In this document: piece by piece, positions 42,068 through 51,055 of the stretch
Layout: each line of letters begins with the position of its first letter
Position numbering within the stretch: the first letter of the stretch is position 1
Assembly (NCBI GenBank): GCA_965202795.1
Contig: OZ241848.1
Location: forward strand, 434,001-498,000
DNA from: JACOND01 sp965202795
GTDB taxonomy: Bacteria > Bdellovibrionota > Bdellovibrionia > Bdellovibrionales > UBA1609
Reading direction: 5' to 3'
Length of the DNA: 64,000 nucleotides
Notes under the pieces: generated by a model
The model's database searches: none
Told to the model about the DNA's origin: nothing
The model's input: the letters and a program-made list of their open reading frames with translations, nothing else
Made by a program: the position numbers and the translations under genes

Positions 42068-42917
42068 CCGAAGTGTAGATTTGGGTGGTTTGCAGGCTCA
42101 AATGGCCCAAAAGCTTTTGTATGCTCCGCAGGTCCGCGCCGTTTTCCAAAAGCCCTGTGGCGCAGCCGTGGCGAAAGGCATGCGGGCTTTTGACTTCCGG
42201 CATGTTTGCCTTCCTGGACCAAAGCTTCAGCCATCGCCATATATCCACGCGGGAGGGGCGGTTCCCCCTGTTGTTGAAAAACAATGCCTGAGATCCGGAG
42301 CGAATCCCCAAAGGGCGCCCTTCTGACAAATAAACCTCCAGCAGGCGGGCAAGCTCAGTGGAAAGCGGCAAAAGCCTCTGCCGGCTGCCCTTGCCTGTGA
42401 CGCTGATCCAAGATTCCATGGAATGAAAATCCTGAATGTTCAGGGCGGTCAGCTCGCTCACCCTGCAGCCCAGGCCGTAAAGAAATCCCAAAACCATCTG
42501 GTTGCGGAGCCGGCGGACATGCCCCTCTTCTTTTGAGGCAGCGGCCAGCAAGGACTTAAACTCGCTCAGGCTGACAGGCTTTGGGAGCGGGTTTTTCAGC
42601 TGGGGGAGCTTGAGGCGCCTGATCTCCGGCGCGGGGAGGCCGCGGAGCTGCAGAAACTTCAAATAAGAGCGGACGCAGCTGAGAACTCTGGCCTGCGAGC
42701 GGCTGCTCAGCCCCCTCTCTGTGAGAAACTGATAAAAATCCTCTATAGAATGCGCGGGGGAATCCGCGCCGGCGCAAAAAGCGCTCCAAATGCGAAGATC
42801 TCTCTGATAGGACTCTATGGTCCGATCCGAATACCGGCGGCTGAACTGCAAATCCCTTAGAAACTCCTCTTGAAACTGAGCTGACAGCTTTTTTCTCTCT
42901 AATTTTTTCCGGCTCAT
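41991..42917 (-). CDS. xerC: Tyrosine recombinase XerC/XerD
   Basis: 308 residues. N-terminal SAM-like DNA-binding domain (FLRDLQFSRRYSDRTIESYQ near residues 18-37), catalytic domain with GCRVSELTAL (first arginine), VTGKGSRQRLLPL (lysine), HAFRHGCATGLLENG (histidine-x-x-arginine), LLGHLSLQTTQIYTSV (second histidine and tyrosine nucleophile). Length, lack of mobile neighbours and typical XerC wording suggest the housekeeping dimer-resolution recombinase, which acts at dif with its partner and FtsK. XerD cannot be excluded. Confidence 0.9.
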   Translation of the reverse strand: MSRKKLERKKLSAQFQEEFLRDLQFSRRYSDRTIESYQRDLRIWSAFCAGADSPAHSIEDFYQFLTERGLSSRSQARVLSCVRSYLKFLQLRGLPAPEIRRLKLPQLKNPLPKPVSLSEFKSLLAAASKEEGHVRRLRNQMVLGFLYGLGCRVSELTALNIQDFHSMESWISVTGKGSRQRLLPLSTELARLLEVYLSEGRPLGIRSGSQALFFNNRGNRPSRVDIWRWLKLWSRKANMPEVKSPHAFRHGCATGLLENGADLRSIQKLLGHLSLQTTQIYTSVNSRRLRETMDRCHPLSDAAPPLAE

Positions 42918-42935
42918 AATCAGGCAGAAAAAGCC

Positions 42936-43697
42936 TCAGGGGGAGCAGTGAAAGCCGGCGCGGTTGCTTTGCCCCCACTGATTCCTTCCAAACTGAATGT
43001 TCACATAAACTTTTGTTTTGTATGACTGAACAGAGGGAATAAGAGTCACATTCCCCCCTGTAATGGGGACAAAGGCCCACTCCCCTGTGGCGGTTGTTGT
43101 TTTGTGGGTTTTGACCCATGAGGAGCAGCTTGCATGGCCGGATGAGCAGCAAAAACCAGTGTCTGTGAAAGCTCTCCCCTCGCACCGAAAATAAATGATC
43201 CCGGAGCGGCAGCGGGAGTCTTTTATGTTTCCCCTGATAAAAACGCCATCCTCTCCAGACGATCCGCATGTTCCAGCGCCGCTGCCCGCGCCCCAGTTGC
43301 CCGCGCCCCAATAGGTTTGACCGGAGAACTGCCCGCCCGCCCCCTGATTATAAAATGAGTTTGAGGCAAAGGGGTCTGTGTTATTAAGGGGGCTGGTTCG
43401 CGAAGCGGAGCCGGACCAGCTGCCGTATTTTCGGTAAATAGCCAGAGAGCCATGCGCGGCGGCGCAAACCGAAGGGCTTGTAAATATATGATGCGAATAG
43501 CCATAGCCCGCCGCTCCCGGAGCGGTGACGCCCGACGAATCTTCGGAGCTTCCGCCCTTGAAAAACCCGCAGCCGGGCAAAACAGCCAAAAACAGCAGGC
43601 TAAAGGCAAAAAAACCGGCCCTCCGCCTGAGATTTTTGGTTTCAAGGCGCCTTGCGCCTGAGATTTTCTTTGAGCTTTCTCTTGTTGAGATTTTCAT
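42936..43697 (-). CDS. Cysteine-rich secreted lipoprotein, unknown
   Basis: 253 residues with a basic start, hydrophobic core and lipobox VLPGCGFF at about residue 43. The mature part is rich in G, S, Y and has about ten cysteines (GTCGSSGEDG, DSRCRSGIIYFRCEGRAF, GFCCSSGHASCSSW), suggesting disulfides. GREWAF-like and YKTKVYVNIQFGRN segments look like beta strands. AGGGAGGGCATGAC precedes the ATG. No family recognised. Located 18 bp upstream of xerC in the same direction and next to another secreted protein. Confidence 0.65.
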   Translation of the reverse strand: MKISTRESSKKISGARRLETKNLRRRAGFFAFSLLFLAVLPGCGFFKGGSSEDSSGVTAPGAAGYGYSHHIFTSPSVCAAAHGSLAIYRKYGSWSGSASRTSPLNNTDPFASNSFYNQGAGGQFSGQTYWGAGNWGAGSGAGTCGSSGEDGVFIRGNIKDSRCRSGIIYFRCEGRAFTDTGFCCSSGHASCSSWVKTHKTTTATGEWAFVPITGGNVTLIPSVQSYKTKVYVNIQFGRNQWGQSNRAGFHCSP

Positions 43698-43734
43698 GTC
43701 ATGCCCTCCCTGGCAGTTGTTTTAATGCCCCATT

Positions 43735-44718
43735 TTATTCAGGGTGATCATCGCCCCGGCCCACATTAAATGCCTCATTGATTTTCAGATTCCCAAACTC
43801 GCCAAGCTTGCTGTAGCAGGGAAGGCTGCCGCGCAGGCTGATTCCCTTTTTGGAGTTTACGCCCTGTGGCTTGCAGCTGAAAGGGCCTTGGTCCAAAAGC
43901 CAGCACCGGCGCCCCGGCTTTGAGGCGCCGGTTGTTGCAAATCTCATATAACCGCCATTGCGGTAGCAGACATCTCTGTCGCACCGGCCCCCCGGACAAT
44001 GCAAGTCCCGAAACATTTTAAACCAAAGCTCTCCGTATCCCCTAAACTCGGTGTCCCCGTCACGGACATCAGCCTCAACCACTTCATCAATTTTAAGAAT
44101 AATGGCCGCGTCCCGGCCCTCAAAAATGGCGTGAAACTCCTGATCCACATTGTCCCTCCGGTCAGCCCTCCAGCTGCGGCCGTCCCAGTAATTGTGTTTG
44201 TTCTCCTCCGCGCCCCGGCCTGACCTGAATGTCTGGCGCTTAATTTGCCCGCTGTCCTCGTAAGAGATGGTGAGGGAGCCTTCGTATTTCCCGCCTCCAA
44301 GAGGATTCATATCCAAATACAGGCGGGGGCACTTCAGGCCGAAATTGCTTTTCCTGTCAAGGCGGTAGCTCCTGAGCGCCGAGCTGTTAAACCTGACAAA
44401 AGCGCTCGCCCCCCAGTCCCCAGATAAATTTCTATATTGCCTGCGGTTGCAGCCCTCTTCAGGCTCCTGCGGCAGGCGGCGGGAATCCCGATCATCATCG
44501 CCGCGGCGCCGATCGCCATAGTCATCGCCATATTCATCATAAGGGTCATCATAGCCATCGCCATAATCGCGGCCCCCCTGGCCGGGGCTGCCTGCCTGGC
44601 CGGGGCCATAGCTCTGGCCCTGGGGATTTTGCGCCCTCAAGGAGCAGTGGTAGCCTCCAAATGCGATCACCGCAAAAGAGAAGGCCATAAAAACAGAAAT
44701 TTGAAGCTTCCGCGGCAT
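43735..44718 (-). CDS. Secreted acidic protein, unknown
   Basis: About 327 residues from the ATG at 44718. A hydrophobic segment (ISVFMAFSFAVIAFGGYHC) may be a signal peptide or lipobox. A low-complexity region of G, D, Y follows (DYGDGYDDPYDEYGDDYGD), then a domain with several cysteines (EEGCNRRQYRNLSGDWG, HCPGGRCDRDVCYRNGGYM, RRCWLL, SLPCYSKLG). The GDW.. and FRGYGELWFKMF segments are beta-like. Tandem TATATATA lies just before the ATG. No family recognised. Confidence 0.65.
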   Translation of the reverse strand: MPRKLQISVFMAFSFAVIAFGGYHCSLRAQNPQGQSYGPGQAGSPGQGGRDYGDGYDDPYDEYGDDYGDRRRGDDDRDSRRLPQEPEEGCNRRQYRNLSGDWGASAFVRFNSSALRSYRLDRKSNFGLKCPRLYLDMNPLGGGKYEGSLTISYEDSGQIKRQTFRSGRGAEENKHNYWDGRSWRADRRDNVDQEFHAIFEGRDAAIILKIDEVVEADVRDGDTEFRGYGELWFKMFRDLHCPGGRCDRDVCYRNGGYMRFATTGASKPGRRCWLLDQGPFSCKPQGVNSKKGISLRGSLPCYSKLGEFGNLKINEAFNVGRGDDHPE

Positions 44719-44887
44719 AATATATATAAATACTCCCAAAAAACAGCGGAAAAATCAAAATTTTGCCAAAACAAGCGAGGCTTTTTTGAGACGATCAGGA
44801 CTAAAGGGGCGGATCAAGTTTTATGCAGCTTTTTTTAAGAAATCAGGGGCTGAAGGCCTGCGGCCTTCCGGCAGAGCGGGGGCGCGC

Positions 44888-46189
44888 TCAGGCAAACAGG
44901 GGCCTGAGCCTTATGGTCTCCTCGCGGGAGGGGCCTGCGGAAATCATCTCCAGGGGAATCCCAAGCGCCGAGCTGATAAACTCCGCATATTCAAGAGCCT
45001 GGCGGGGGAGGTCCCGCTTTTTTCTTGCTGAGCCAAGCGGCTCTGTCCAGCCTGAAAGCGCCCGGTATCGGGGCCGGACCGACTCCCAGCGGGGGCAAAA
45101 AGCGGGAAATTCTTTTAAAACCCTGCCCCCTATTTCATAAGCTTCGCAGATTTTCAGCTCCTTCAGCCCTGTCAAAACATCCAGCTTCATCAGGGCCAGG
45201 CTGTTTATGCCGCTCAGGCGGACGGCGTATTTCAGCGCCACAAGGTCCAGCCAGCCGCAGCGGCGGCGGCGGCCTGTGGTCGCGCCAAACTCCCGGCCCT
45301 TTGCCTGAATATAAGCGCCCTCTTCAGAGCCGCCGGCCTCTGTGGGAAAAGGCCCGAAGCCAACGCGGGTTGTGTAGGCTTTGGCTATGCCTGTGGTTTT
45401 GCCAATGGCCTCCGGGCCAAGCCCGGCCCCGGCCAGCATGCCCCCGGTTAAGGTCGAGGAGCTGGTGACATAAGGATAAGTCCCGTGAAACAGATCCAGC
45501 AGGCTCCCCTGGGCGCCTTCAAAAATGACCTTTTTCCCTTCCTGGAGGGCCTGGCGGATTTTGAGCGGGCCGCGGCTGAAGCGAAACGGCCGCAGAGTCT
45601 CGCGGCGCTCCAGAAGATCAGAAAGCAGCTCCTCTGGATCAAAAGGCTTTTGGCTGTAAAGCTTCTCCAGCAGAAAGTTTTTTTCCCTCAGGCTGGCCTG
45701 GATTTTTTTGAGCAGACTGGCTTTGTCTCCAAACAGATCGCCAAACAGAAGGGCTGTTCTGCCCGCGCGGCTTTCATAAGCCGGGCCGACGCCTTTTCCT
45801 GTTGTGCCAATCTTTCCAGATCCGGCCCGCGCCTCCCGCGCCTGATCTATGGCCTTGTGGTGCGGCAGCAGCAGGGTTGAGGAGTCTGAGATCTTCAGCT
45901 GCTTTTCGCTCTTCAAAAAGCCCAGGGATTTTAAGGCAGCGATCTCCCCGCAAACCGCCTCCACATCCAAAGCCGCTCCAGCGGCAATGACACACACAAC
46001 ATGAGGATGCAGGATCCCCGAAGGGATCAGATGCAAAACCAGGTCCCGCCCGCCGGCCCTTAAAGTGTGGCCGGCGTTAGATCCCCCCTGGCAGCGGACC
46101 ACATAGTCGGCCTCCGCGGCAAGAGCATCAACCGCCTTGCCTTTCCCCTCATCGCCCCACTGCGCGCCGACAACAGCAACCCCTAACAT
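44888..46189 (-). CDS. purA: Adenylosuccinate synthetase
   Basis: Joins IMP and aspartate using GTP, the first committed step to AMP. 433 residues, usual length. P-loop-like GAQWGDEGKGKAVD at residues 8-21, GSNAGHTL, GKGVGPAYESRAGR, FEGAQGSLLD, TYPYVTSS, and TTGRRRRCGWLD. All conserved. No operon partner: 147 bp separate it from the next leftward gene's start side, and upstream lies a 530-bp gene-free region. Confidence 0.95.
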   Translation of the reverse strand: MLGVAVVGAQWGDEGKGKAVDALAAEADYVVRCQGGSNAGHTLRAGGRDLVLHLIPSGILHPHVVCVIAAGAALDVEAVCGEIAALKSLGFLKSEKQLKISDSSTLLLPHHKAIDQAREARAGSGKIGTTGKGVGPAYESRAGRTALLFGDLFGDKASLLKKIQASLREKNFLLEKLYSQKPFDPEELLSDLLERRETLRPFRFSRGPLKIRQALQEGKKVIFEGAQGSLLDLFHGTYPYVTSSSTLTGGMLAGAGLGPEAIGKTTGIAKAYTTRVGFGPFPTEAGGSEEGAYIQAKGREFGATTGRRRRCGWLDLVALKYAVRLSGINSLALMKLDVLTGLKELKICEAYEIGGRVLKEFPAFCPRWESVRPRYRALSGWTEPLGSARKKRDLPRQALEYAEFISSALGIPLEMISAGPSREETIRLRPLFA

Positions 46190-46721
46190 AAAAATCTCTT
46201 AATTTGTTAAATGCCGCGCAAGCTGTTTAGGCCTGTTATTCGCAGGGCCTTCGGGCGGCTCAGGCGGATGTTGTTTTGGATTTTTCACTCCCCTGCCGAA
46301 TAAAGCCTCTCCGCTTCAAGCCCCCCGCCAAAGCCATTTCAAGAGCGGCTGATTTTCAGCGCGCGGCGGCTTTTTTATCATTGACTCCTTTTAGAAAAAT
46401 AAACAAGCGGAAAAAAAGCTCTGATGGGGGGAAAAGCAAACAGCTTGATGCAAAAACTGCGGGGGCCAGGCGGCTTTCCGGGCCGGACGGGCTTTCAGCG
46501 GGGCCGGACGCGGGCTGTCAATACAGGCTAAAGTCCAGTTTTTTTCAGACGGCTGGAGGGCGGCTGGAGAGGCGCCTAAAAAGATTTTTCTTTTTAAGTT
46601 ATTAAAATCACTGGATATTTTTCTAAATCACTGCCCGGCGGCGGGCGGAGCAAAAGTCCGGCAAAACGGGGAAAAATTAACATGCGGAGCTTTTTATCCG
46701 ATAGATTCAATAGGGTTGGCT
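46190..46721. other. Intergenic region between divergent purA and a lipoprotein gene
   Basis: About 530 bp. I find no credible gene, tRNA or repeat. A GGCTGATTTTCAGCGCGCGG hairpin-like segment followed by CGGCTTTTTTATC near 46345-46380 may be a weak terminator. A 109-residue rightward frame is rich in K, R, A and unsupported. The stretch 46560-46640 is AT-rich (TTTTTAAGTTATTAAAATC) and could hold the promoter of the lipoprotein gene. Confidence 0.5.
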
Positions 46722-47387
46722 ATGAAAGCTTTTTGCCGGATTTGTTTGATTTGTTTTTTGGCGGCGGGCCTGGCCTCCTGCCAGCCCCTGGAGAGCGAGG
46801 ACAGCGGCGGCCGCCGGGACAGGGGCCGGGGCGAGCCGGATTTTGACCCCAGTGACATAGATGACATAAACTTGGACGAGATCAGAAAAATCGACAAAAA
46901 AGAGCTCATCAAGAACTGCTATAATTACGAATGCAAAAGCAGCGTCAATTTCAGCCTCCTTGGCGACGCCTCGCCGGCCCGCGCCGCGCAAAACTGCATG
47001 TGCAAGGTTATGGACGAAGGCCTGAGGCCGGTTTGCGAAAAGGAAAAGCAGCTGAAAGAGCTTGCCGATCGGCACAGCGGCGACGATGACGCTATGGAGG
47101 AGATAGAAATCATGCAGGAGGAGATTGAGATCATGAAAGATGACATATCGGATGTTTTCTATTCAATGGCTGACGTAAGCGATGAGTTTCATGCTGATCT
47201 TGAAGACGAATTAGACGACATGGATGACGACGCCAACAGCGCGCTTCAGAAGCTTTTTATCAACGGCGGCCTGCGGCTTCTTGTAAAAGATCAAGTAGGC
47301 AGCACCACAAGGTATGCGGAAAGAAGGGGAAGGAATGTCTGCCTTGGAAATTTCTTCTCCGATGGAGATGGGGAGGAGGACCGCTAA
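46722..47387 (+). CDS. Acidic coiled-coil lipoprotein, unknown
   Basis: 221 residues from the ATG at 46722. Lipobox LAAGLASC near residue 19. Acidic segments (FDPSDIDDINLDEI, DDAMEEIEIMQEEIEIMKDD) form helices or coiled coil, four cysteines cluster in NCYNYECKSS and NCMCKVMDEGLRPVCE. Acidic end DGDGEEDR. No family recognised. Not clearly in an operon. Confidence 0.65.
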   Translation: MKAFCRICLICFLAAGLASCQPLESEDSGGRRDRGRGEPDFDPSDIDDINLDEIRKIDKKELIKNCYNYECKSSVNFSLLGDASPARAAQNCMCKVMDEGLRPVCEKEKQLKELADRHSGDDDAMEEIEIMQEEIEIMKDDISDVFYSMADVSDEFHADLEDELDDMDDDANSALQKLFINGGLRLLVKDQVGSTTRYAERRGRNVCLGNFFSDGDGEEDR

Positions 47388-47604
47388 GATCCCCGCCCCC
47401 GCGCCTTTTGGAGGCGGCTTTTCCCGCAAAGCGCTGTTTCCGGCAGTTTCAGCAGGCGCATTTTTCCCCTGAATCCGGCGGCTCAGCCATTTGCCTGCCT
47501 GACTTGGCTGCGGGCAAGCGCTCTTTTTGGCTTGACTTGCCTGCGGGTGATTATGATACAATATGACTCACTGAAGGGAGAGTTTTTTCCCGGCAGGAGG
47601 AGTT

Positions 47605-47892
47605 ATGGAGAATTTATCTGATTTTGCCCCCTTGTTTCATGCGGTCATTGCCTTTGTGGCGGTTTTGACAGGTCTGGGGTTTGTTTTCAATATCCTGTTA
47701 GGCCCCGTAAAAAAGGATATTAAAGATTTAAAGGTCTCCCACAAAGAGCTTGCGGGGGAAATGAAAGCTGTCCAGGGGGAAATGAAAGCTGTCCAGGGGG
47801 AAATGAAAGCTGTTCAGGGGGAAATAAGCGGCTTGAAGGCCTCCCACCAGTCTTTGAACGAAAAGCTGGACATGCTTTTGTCCCGCAGCTGA
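47605..47892 (+). CDS. Small membrane protein with coiled-coil tandem repeats
   Basis: 95 residues with strong GGCAGGAGGAG ribosome-binding site. One membrane segment (FHAVIAFVAVLTGLGFVFNILL, residue split at 20) then a cytosolic or periplasmic coiled coil with three and a half copies of the heptad GEMKAVQ. Ends GLKASHQSLNEKLDMLL. Resembles small coiled-coil proteins that carry similar heptads, often toxin- or phage-associated, but I assign no function. Upstream at 47549 TTGACT and 47568 TACAAT could form a promoter, with a long spacer. Confidence 0.6.
   Translation: MENLSDFAPLFHAVIAFVAVLTGLGFVFNILLGPVKKDIKDLKVSHKELAGEMKAVQGEMKAVQGEMKAVQGEISGLKASHQSLNEKLDMLLSRS
47755..47826 (+). repeat. 21-bp in-frame tandem repeat
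   Basis: GGGGAAATGAAAGCTGTCC with AG recurs three times and starts a fourth (GGGGAAATAAGCGG), encoding GEMKAVQ heptads. The near-identity of units implies recent slippage. Confidence 0.85.
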
Positions 47893-47975
47893 GAGCCGGC
47901 GGCTTTCCGCCCCCCCGGCAAACGGAAAAACCAGCTGCTGAAGGCTCTCGTTTCGCTGTTGTTGCGAGCATCCCC

Positions 47976-48006
47976 TTGACACCCAGCCGCCTTCCCCTTT
48001 TATAAA
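47976..48006 (+). promoter_or_regulatory. Sigma70 promoter next to the start codon at 48012
   Basis: TTGACA (47976-47981) and TTATAA (48000-48005, 18-bp spacer) or TATAAA (48001-48006). The start codon ATG lies 6 bp after the -10 box, at the predicted first transcribed base. Confidence 0.6.
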
Positions 48007-48011
48007 GGGCT

Positions 48012-49418
48012 ATGAGTTTTGCCAAAATCCGGCTGGCCGCTTTGGCAGCCCTTTGTTTTGCCGCAGCCGGATGCGCTTTTGGCCGCTTCCAAAAGCTCTC
48101 TCCCGCGGGCCTTCTTCCGCCGGAGGCAGCATTTATCTCCAGCAGGCCCTCAGCAAAACAGCGGGGCCAGCGCCCGGCCCTCTCCAAAGAGCCTTCCCCC
48201 TCAAGCCGCCCGAAAGCCAAAGCCGGCTTGCAGACAGGGGTCCGGGGGCAGCTGCCCCGCGTCAAACTCCGCTTTTTAAATGAGCAGGTTTTAGAGGGGG
48301 GCAAAACCTTCCGCGGACTGAAAGCGGGAGGGCTTTCCGCTCTGGCTTTTGACCCTTTGTCAAAAGAGATTTTGGCGCTTTCCGATGACAAAAAAAACCA
48401 CAGAATCTGCCGTTTTGCGCTGGCGCGGCTCCCCTCTCCAGAAGGGCGGACAGGCAGCCGCCGATACAGCCTCCGGCTTAAAGGGGATATCCGCCTGCTG
48501 CCGCCAAAAAACGCAAAGCCGGGCTTTAAAATGGATCCGGAGGGCCTGGCCCTTGCGGAGGGGGGATTTTTCATCGCCTCAGAGGGGCAGCAGATATTTT
48601 ACCCGCCCCAGCCGCCGCAAATTCTTTTTTTCAGCGCTCAAAAAAGCGACCGGCAAAAGCCCTCCCGGCAGGCAAGGCTTAAAAGAGCCTGGCCTGTCCC
48701 TCCGGTGTTTTGGGACCCCAAGCGGCTCCGCCGCTTTGGCGCCCGCGAAAACAAGGGTTTTGAATCCCTGAGCATCGACAAAAAATCTCAGACTCTCTGG
48801 ACCGCCTCTGAAAAGCCTCTGAGGCAGGATGTCCTGAACAGCCGGGGAGGTTATGTCCGGATCACTGGGTTTGCGCTCCCCCGCCCCGCCGGCAAAGGCA
48901 AGGGCAAAAACGGAGGACGAAACATCCGGCATGGTCAAAAGGAGGGGGGGGGCAAAATGCTTGTTCAATATGGATATCCCCTGCAAAGCCGGGGCAGCGG
49001 GCTTTCAGAGGCTTTAAATCTGGGATCTAAGGTTTTTCTGACTCTTGAAAGGGCCTACAAAAAGGAAAAAGACAAAAAACAGGGGGTCAATGAGGTCAAT
49101 CTGTTTTTGGCGGACTGCCGGGCGGCGTCTGATGTCTCCGGCCTGATGGCGCTGAAAAAGCCTTTCAGGCCCTGCTCAAAATCCCTGCTCTGGGCTTCTA
49201 AAAGGCAGAGGCTGGTCAGGGCGGACAATTTGGAGGGCATGACTATAATCCCCTTCCCTGAGCCGGCCCCTCAGGAGCCTCCTGCCGGCGGATCTGGCGG
49301 ATCCGGCGGGGAGAGGCGCCTTTTGATCCTTGTCAGCGACAATAATTTCAACGAAAGGGCGCAAAAAACCCAGTTCCTGTTTTTTGAAATGGAGCTGAAA
49401 TGGGGGGGATCTTTTTGA
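48012..49418 (+). CDS. Lipoprotein with phytase/esterase-like beta-propeller domain
   Basis: 468 residues. Lipobox FAAAGCAFG near residue 20. From about residue 95: FRGLKAGGLSALAFDP, ILALSDDKKN, MDPEGLALAEGGFFIASEG, NKGFESLSIDKKSQTLWTASEKPLRQD and a late NLEGMTIIPF and LLILVSDNNFN. This is the pattern of the esterase-like activity of phytase family (PF13449), which folds as a beta-propeller; substrates are uncertain. The N-terminal part after the lipid anchor is a low-complexity linker. No ribosome-binding site: the promoter is directly before the ATG. Confidence 0.8.
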   Translation: MSFAKIRLAALAALCFAAAGCAFGRFQKLSPAGLLPPEAAFISSRPSAKQRGQRPALSKEPSPSSRPKAKAGLQTGVRGQLPRVKLRFLNEQVLEGGKTFRGLKAGGLSALAFDPLSKEILALSDDKKNHRICRFALARLPSPEGRTGSRRYSLRLKGDIRLLPPKNAKPGFKMDPEGLALAEGGFFIASEGQQIFYPPQPPQILFFSAQKSDRQKPSRQARLKRAWPVPPVFWDPKRLRRFGARENKGFESLSIDKKSQTLWTASEKPLRQDVLNSRGGYVRITGFALPRPAGKGKGKNGGRNIRHGQKEGGGKMLVQYGYPLQSRGSGLSEALNLGSKVFLTLERAYKKEKDKKQGVNEVNLFLADCRAASDVSGLMALKKPFRPCSKSLLWASKRQRLVRADNLEGMTIIPFPEPAPQEPPAGGSGGSGGERRLLILVSDNNFNERAQKTQFLFFEMELKWGGSF

Positions 49419-49436
49419 AATGAGCCAAAAATAAAT

Positions 49437-49475
49437 AAAACCCGGGAAAAAACCTTTGCCGCGGCGGGGTTTTTC
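49437..49475 (+). terminator. Possible terminator between the phytase-like and peroxiredoxin genes
   Basis: AAAACCCG and CGGGGTTTTT flank a GGAAAAAACCTTTGCCGCGG loop region. Imperfect, T5 follows. It overlaps the predicted peroxiredoxin promoter. Confidence 0.35.
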
Positions 49476-49484
49476 TGTTAGATT
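49456..49484 (+). promoter_or_regulatory. Probable promoter of the peroxiredoxin operon
   Basis: TTGCCG (49456-49461), 17-bp spacer, TAGATT (49479-49484), leader about 35 nt with a TTTAAGGAGGG ribosome-binding site before 49527. Confidence 0.45.
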
Positions 49485-49526
49485 TTGATCTCATTCAAAC
49501 TTAACCAAATTTAAGGAGGGAAAACC

Positions 49527-50063
49527 ATGTTAGCTGTAGGAGACAAACTTCCAGAGTTTCAATTAACCGCCGCAGTTTCGGCAGATCCAAAAAACGCCTT
49601 TCAGGAGATAAGCCATGACAGCTATAAGGGCAAATGGCTGGTCCTGTTTTTTTATCCAAAGGATTTCACCTTTGTCTGCCCCACGGAGCTTAAGGGCTTC
49701 AGCGATATGAATCAGGAGTTCCAGGACCGGGACGCGCAGGTTCTGTCGGCCTCTGTGGATTCAGAGTATGTCCATCTGGCCTGGAGGACTCATGAGCCTG
49801 ACCTCAAGGGCCTCAAGTTCCCCATGCTGTCTGACATCAAGCGGGAGCTTTCAGCCTCTCTGGGAATCCTGGACATCAAGGCCGGGGTTTCGCAAAGGGC
49901 GGTTTTTATCACTGACCCGGAGGGAATCATTCGGTTTGTCTATGTCACAGACCTGAGTGTCGGACGAAACCCCAAAGAGGTTTTGCGGGTTTTAGACGCG
50001 CTCCAGACCGACGAGCTTTGCCCCTGCAACTGGGAAAAGGGCCAAAAAACCCTTTCCCCGTGA
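49527..50063 (+). CDS. ahpC: Alkyl hydroperoxide reductase C (2-Cys peroxiredoxin)
   Basis: 178 residues. Thioredoxin fold with peroxidatic cysteine in FYPKDFTFVCPTELKGF (about residue 52) and resolving cysteine in the C-terminal DELCPCNWEKG segment. Reduces hydrogen peroxide and organic peroxides. Strong ribosome-binding site AAGGAGGG. Followed 7 bp later by ahpD, forming the usual AhpC-AhpD pair in which AhpD replaces AhpF as reductant. Confidence 0.93.
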   Translation: MLAVGDKLPEFQLTAAVSADPKNAFQEISHDSYKGKWLVLFFYPKDFTFVCPTELKGFSDMNQEFQDRDAQVLSASVDSEYVHLAWRTHEPDLKGLKFPMLSDIKRELSASLGILDIKAGVSQRAVFITDPEGIIRFVYVTDLSVGRNPKEVLRVLDALQTDELCPCNWEKGQKTLSP

Positions 50064-50070
50064 GGCTGCC

Positions 50071-50625
50071 ATGTCTTTGGACGCTGTTCAGTCCGGCCTG
50101 AAGGGCTATGCCAAAGATCTTCGGATCAATATTGGCAATGTCCTGACAGAGGAAAACTCCCCCGGGCTTTCCGGGCGGCAAATTTTTGGCTGCGCCTTGA
50201 GCGCGGCCTTTGCCGCGGGGCATGTTTTTGTTTCAAGGCAGCTGAGGCGGGCCGCAAAGGATGTCCTGTCCGGCGGGGATATAGAGGGAATCAAAACCGC
50301 TGTCAGCCTTATGGGCATGAACAATGTCTATTACCGGGCCATTCATCTGGCGGAGGATCAGGAGCTGTCCGCCCGCCCGGCCCGCCTGCGGATGACAGGG
50401 ATGCAGAGTCATGGAATCCCCCGGCAGGATTTTGAGCTGTATTCTCTGGCTGTCTCCGCCATAGCCGGCTGCGGGATGTGTGTGAAAAGCCACACGGCGC
50501 AGCTGAAGCGGGAGGGGGTTTCCATTGATGGCATTCACTCCTGCCTCCGAATTGCCTCTGTTGTCCAGGGGGTCTGCCAGAGCCTGAGGCTGGAGGATCT
50601 GGATCCGGAAAAGGCCGCGGAATAG
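50071..50625 (+). CDS. ahpD: Alkyl hydroperoxidase D
   Basis: 184 residues, all helical. The carboxymuconolactone-decarboxylase-type motif ISAIAGCGMCVKSHTAQL (approximately residues 128-145) holds the CxxC redox pair plus the following histidine. It re-reduces AhpC using lipoyl-dependent electrons. The start is the ATG at 50071, 7 bp after ahpC, likely cotranscribed. Confidence 0.92.
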   Translation: MSLDAVQSGLKGYAKDLRINIGNVLTEENSPGLSGRQIFGCALSAAFAAGHVFVSRQLRRAAKDVLSGGDIEGIKTAVSLMGMNNVYYRAIHLAEDQELSARPARLRMTGMQSHGIPRQDFELYSLAVSAIAGCGMCVKSHTAQLKREGVSIDGIHSCLRIASVVQGVCQSLRLEDLDPEKAAE

Positions 50626-50773
50626 GGTTTAGAGCCTGGCTTTTGCCTGAGGATCGGGGCCTGCGGGGGCCGGCGGTTTTTTTTGCCAGCCGCTGCCGCA
50701 GGCTTTAGAGACAAGCTTTTGGCTTGGGTCAGAGCCGCGGGGAGGGAGGGAAAAGCCCCTGCAGTTTTATAGA

Positions 50774-50850
50774 GGCGGTCGTAGCTCAGCAGGCAGAGCG
50801 CCAGATTGTGGATCTGGTGGTCGCGGGTTCGAGTCCCGTCGATCGCCCCA
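50774..50850 (+). tRNA. tRNA-His (anticodon GTG)
   Basis: 77 nt with encoded CCA. It carries the histidine hallmark extra G(-1) at 50774 facing C73. Acceptor GCGGTCG pairs with CGATCGC (one G-U), D-arm GCTCAGCAGGCAGAGC, anticodon stem-loop CCAGATTGTGGATCTGG, T-arm GCGGGTTCGAGTCCCGT. Confidence 0.95.
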
Positions 50851-50904
50851 TCTTTTAACCGCGGCTTTTGGCATGATTTCCAAACTATTCCCAGCCGCCC
50901 CCGG

Positions 50905-50960
50905 GCATAATGCGCCGCATTATAAGCCCGCGCCGGCGGGAAGAGGAAAAAGCCATAACA
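50905..50960 (-). repeat. Dispersed TTATAATGCGGCG element, copy 3 (reverse)
   Basis: On the minus strand GGCTTTTTCC ... CGCGGGCTTATAATGCGGCG. The -10-like TATAAT is at 50924-50919. It lies between tRNA-His and the truncated methyltransferase gene. Confidence 0.5.
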
Positions 50961-51055
50961 AAACAGCTGCTGTTCAGAGGCATTTAAAAAAAACTGTTTT
51001 TTATGGCCGGCCAAGCGCAAAAAAACGGTATTATGTTATATTGTTGGGGGCGGAT

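Noticed and set aside
46276..46605. 109-residue plus-strand frame upstream of the lipoprotein gene
   Set aside because: Basic low-complexity composition, no ribosome-binding site, no recognisable domain.
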